64,000 nucleotides of DNA from Caulobacter mirabilis (GTDB lineage: Bacteria > Pseudomonadota > Alphaproteobacteria > Caulobacterales > Caulobacteraceae), in assembly GCF_002749615.1 (NCBI RefSeq), contig NZ_CP024201.1, forward strand, positions 2,418,001 to 2,482,000, in the 5' to 3' direction. The notes beneath the pieces were generated by a model. That model searched no databases. It saw nothing but the letters and a program-made list of their open reading frames with translations, and was not told the DNA's origin. The position numbers and the translations under genes were made by a program. Below, one piece after another: positions 63,892 to 64,000 of the stretch; the first letter of the stretch is position 1, and each line of letters starts with the position of its first letter.

Positions 63892-64000
63892 ATGTTCAAG
63901 AGTCTGCTTCTCGCCGGCGCGGGCCTCGCCGCGCTGACCGCCTTCGCGCGCCCGGCCCTCGCCCAGGCGCCGACGCCGCCGACGGAGGCCCTGCCCGCCG
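63892..64000 (+). CDS. N-terminus of a secreted protein, cut by the window end
   Basis: Only 36 codons are inside the window. The ATG is preceded by GGGGG and begins a typical Sec signal peptide (MFKSLLLAGAGLAALTAF) with cleavage likely after ARPALA-Q. The next residues are proline/threonine-rich. No function can be assigned. Confidence 0.7.
   Translation, partial: MFKSLLLAGAGLAALTAFARPALAQAPTPPTEALPA

Overview
The window is high-GC alphaproteobacterial chromosome, and the gene content points to the order Caulobacterales (Caulobacter/Phenylobacterium type). Three observations support this. There is a PopA-type protein at 8400-9725, with receiver-like domains and a GGDEF domain that keeps its RxxD inhibitory site but has lost the GGEEF active site. 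There is a 29-residue membrane protein immediately upstream of dnaE that matches the SOS division inhibitor SidA in length, character, promoter and position. The block dnaE, sidA, lolD/lolC, proS, mce, rnj, coaX, birA, nuoN-A, hup, lon also follows the Caulobacter gene order as I remember it. No phage, plasmid or CRISPR sequence is visible, so this is mainly core chromosome with some lineage-specific insertions.

Layout. 0-19 kb is mixed accessory metabolism and signalling: a winged-helix/kinase/TPR fusion, a ChaA antiporter, an isolated atpB, a CaiB/BaiF-family racemase-like enzyme, a ParDE-like pair, an SDR, popA, a FrnE-like thiol enzyme, a class C serine hydrolase, an IorAB-type molybdenum hydroxylase, a GFA-TetR pair and a P450. 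18.5-19.4 kb is repeat-rich: an 8-bp tandem array, a degenerate 15-bp repeat that reads as pentapeptide repeats on the minus strand, and a 201-bp element with terminal inverted repeats holding two REP-like hairpins. 19.4-28.6 kb carries dnaE, sidA, a GIY-YIG-like protein, a BlaI/BlaR1-like pair, the lipoprotein exporter lolDC and proS.

29-50 kb is almost entirely one minus-strand run. It starts with the Complex I genes (nuoA to nuoN, with four extra small ORFs interspersed) and continues through birA, coaX and rnj to a rhomboid protease, a small secreted protein, methylmalonyl-CoA epimerase and a DUF1467 protein. Many junctions overlap by 1-11 bp, which implies translational coupling. 50-64 kb holds an AbgT transporter, tRNA-Asp, small membrane and secreted proteins, a PhoU-like/Pit phosphate uptake pair, a NUDIX enzyme, two glycosyltransferases, an SPFH-RHH operon with a perfect 16-bp operator, a PAP2 protein, tRNA-Val, HU, Lon and the start of a secreted protein cut by the window edge.

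The most notable signal is the sidA locus at 22863-23011, followed by the popA gene and the undocumented small ORFs threaded through the nuo operon. All assignments come from reading the sequence and recalling families. No database search was run.
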